From Sporothrix humicola (taxonomy: Eukaryota > Ascomycota > Sordariomycetes > Ophiostomatales > Ophiostomataceae): DNA of 64,000 nt. The translations under genes and the position numbers were made by a program. This document shows positions 62,933 through 64,000 of this stretch, piece after piece; the first letter of the stretch is position 1; every line of letters starts with the position of its first letter. The notes under the pieces were generated by a model. It saw nothing but the letters and a program-made list of their open reading frames with translations. It did no database searches and was not told the origin of the DNA. The DNA lies in assembly GCA_021396245.1 (NCBI GenBank), contig WNYE01000054.1:186001-250000 (forward strand). Direction: 5' to 3'.

Positions 62933-63511
62933 ATGCCATCACCAACTGTATCAAGGGCACCACCGATCATGCGGCTGGTGGCCCACTGCGTTGTCGACTT
63001 TGAGGTCTTGTTGGCCATCTTGGACGGCGGCTTCGACCACGAACGGCACCCATATATCTCTTTCAAGTTTGTCGATGACCAGCTGCTCCGTCTGCACCGG
63101 TGGGCCAAGGAGACCGGTGTCTACCGGCTAGCGCCGCGGCACTCGCTCGATGCGCACCTGCGCCGCCAGGCGGGCGTGGCATTCAAGATCTACAAGCTGC
63201 TCCGGACCATTCGTGCCAAGCTACAAAATGCGGCGGGGATCATAAAGGGCGAGGTCGTGCCGTGGGACGAGGAGGACGACTACCGCAACAGCGATCGCTA
63301 TCGCAACCGCCCTTCCTTCTCCTCGAGCGCCCGGTGCGCCGTCGAACGGCCAAAAACAGAGATGCACGAGAACATGATTGTGGTCAAGCATTCGCTAAAC
63401 GCCCTCATGTGCTTCATCAAGCTCCACCAGCTCGGCTACCGTGCCGACAGAGGAGTAGCTCACGTTTACGACGTCGACAGCGACAGCGACAGCGATAGCG
63501 ACAGCAACTAG
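62933..63511 (+). CDS. Helical-domain protein with an Asp-Ser tail (intact paralogue)
   Basis: Single exon, 192 aa, start CACACGATGCC. The helical core has DFEVLLAILDGGFD, VDDQLLRLHRWAKETGVYRL, HSLDAHLRRQAGVAFKIYKL and IIKGEVVPWDEEDD. The late helix is NMIVVKHSLNALMCFIKLH. The WA...G followed by SLDxxLR is shared with a domain seen at the N-terminus of many fungal zinc-finger, NLR-like and signalling proteins. Here it stands alone with no second domain in the window. The C-terminus is a (Asp-Ser)n run from GACAGC repeats (about 63475-63508). The broken gene at 46673-47543 is a paralogue in which an (Asp3-Gly)n repeat sits in the middle. No signal peptide or span. Function unknown; a protein-interaction role is inferred. 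Confidence 0.6.
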   Translation: MPSPTVSRAPPIMRLVAHCVVDFEVLLAILDGGFDHERHPYISFKFVDDQLLRLHRWAKETGVYRLAPRHSLDAHLRRQAGVAFKIYKLLRTIRAKLQNAAGIIKGEVVPWDEEDDYRNSDRYRNRPSFSSSARCAVERPKTEMHENMIVVKHSLNALMCFIKLHQLGYRADRGVAHVYDVDSDSDSDSDSN

Positions 63512-63881
63512 ATGCACTGCCGTTGGTTCCCACTGGCGATGCGTGAGAAGGGTACGGACGAAGGGTGGACGATACATAATCGCCACGAGGGTTTTAACGG
63601 CAGTGATTTTGTTGTTCGGAGCAGTCACTCGATATCGATGAGGCAGATCAGATTATCATGGGTTCACTGTTGATTATTCAGACGGGTCAAGGTTGCAATG
63701 TGTTTTCTGGTATTTTTTTTTATTGTTTTTGGTTTTTCTATGATACCCCAGTTTCTATCAGACCCGCCAGCGGGCTTCTCAAATGTTTCAACAAAAAGAT
63801 TCTAGAATGAAAGTTGTATTGCACTCAGACCACTCTACTCACGGTTTAAGCATACAGGATGTGTATACATGGCTGTATGCT
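63512..63881. other. Convergent intergenic region
   Basis: About 370 bp with a poly-T tract at 63712-63721. It is the 3' region of the helical-domain gene and of the gene leaving the right edge. Confidence 0.45.
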
Positions 63882-64000
63882 TTAGTGGAGGATGCGGTCC
63901 GTATGGAAAAGGTGGACAAGCGCCCGCATTTGGACCGAGCGCCAGTTCGGGTCCCGCTGGCAGTTCGGGCACTTCTTCTCCAGCGTCTTGTGGGCAAAGA
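63882..64000 (-). CDS. C-terminal 38 residues of a gene leaving the right edge, with a CxxC motif
   Basis: On the minus strand an open frame enters at the edge and stops at TAA 63884-63882. It reads FAHKTLEKKCPNCQRD, then PNWRSVQMRALVHLFHTDRI, ending LH. The CPNC pair suggests part of a zinc-binding module, but the rest is outside the window. The frame and codon use look like real coding sequence; identity unknown. Confidence 0.45.
   Translation of the reverse strand, partial: FAHKTLEKKCPNCQRDPNWRSVQMRALVHLFHTDRILH

Overview
The window is nuclear DNA of a filamentous ascomycete, most likely a sordariomycete. The evidence is: short introns (about 50-120 bp) with GT...AG ends and CTAAC-type branch sites; a fused tryptophan synthase; several Zn2Cys6 and bZIP/DUF3425 regulators; an OS-9/Yos9 lectin; CPC1/GCN4-type promoter sites; long pyrimidine-rich leaders; and mutations resembling repeat-induced point mutation (RIP). 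I found no tRNA, rRNA, CRISPR array, transposon or bacterial feature.

Layout. 1-9.4 kb holds the 5' half of a secreted arylsulfatase (-), a bZIP/DUF3425 regulator (+), a conserved fungal protein with a GATase1/ThuA-like look (+), a divergent HNH-like protein (-), a Cys-rich single-pass membrane protein (+) and the ER lectin Yos9 (+, ends RDEL). 9.4-25.2 kb is sparse: a Zn2Cys6 regulator of the COL-26/BglR type, a gene-poor stretch of about 7.2 kb, and a centrosomin-motif (Cnn_1N) coiled-coil protein. 26-34.9 kb has a multi-pass membrane protein, a second Zn2Cys6 factor, two small proteins of unknown function, a secreted DUF1996 protein (-) and a small secreted cysteine-rich protein. 36-46 kb has tryptophan synthase, a TRI12-like MFS exporter (-), a cytochrome P450 broken by three in-frame stops, and a second bZIP/DUF3425 factor. 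46.6-54.5 kb has a frameshifted helical-domain gene with an Asp-rich minisatellite (-), cytosolic arginyl-tRNA synthetase, an FTA2-type kinase-like protein, and another broken gene (-). 55.9-64 kb has a 730-aa conserved protein, a Zn2Cys6 factor (-) divergent from an FAD monooxygenase (+), an intact paralogue of the helical-domain gene, and the 3' end of a gene leaving the right edge (-).

How the genes fit together. Tryptophan synthase and arginyl-tRNA synthetase each have a perfect TGASTCA site close upstream, consistent with shared general amino acid control. The exporter, dead P450 and bZIP factor at 38.5-46 kb look like the remains of a small secondary-metabolism or detoxification locus, but this is inference. 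The divergent Zn2Cys6 factor and FAD monooxygenase at 58-62 kb are a likely regulator-target pair. Two gene families appear twice in the window (bZIP/DUF3425 and the helical-domain family), and three genes are visibly broken.

Several gene models here depend on splices that a simple ORF view misses. These include a 7-nt last exon in arginyl-tRNA synthetase, a terminal exon in the second bZIP gene, and a 66-bp in-frame intron in the small secreted protein.
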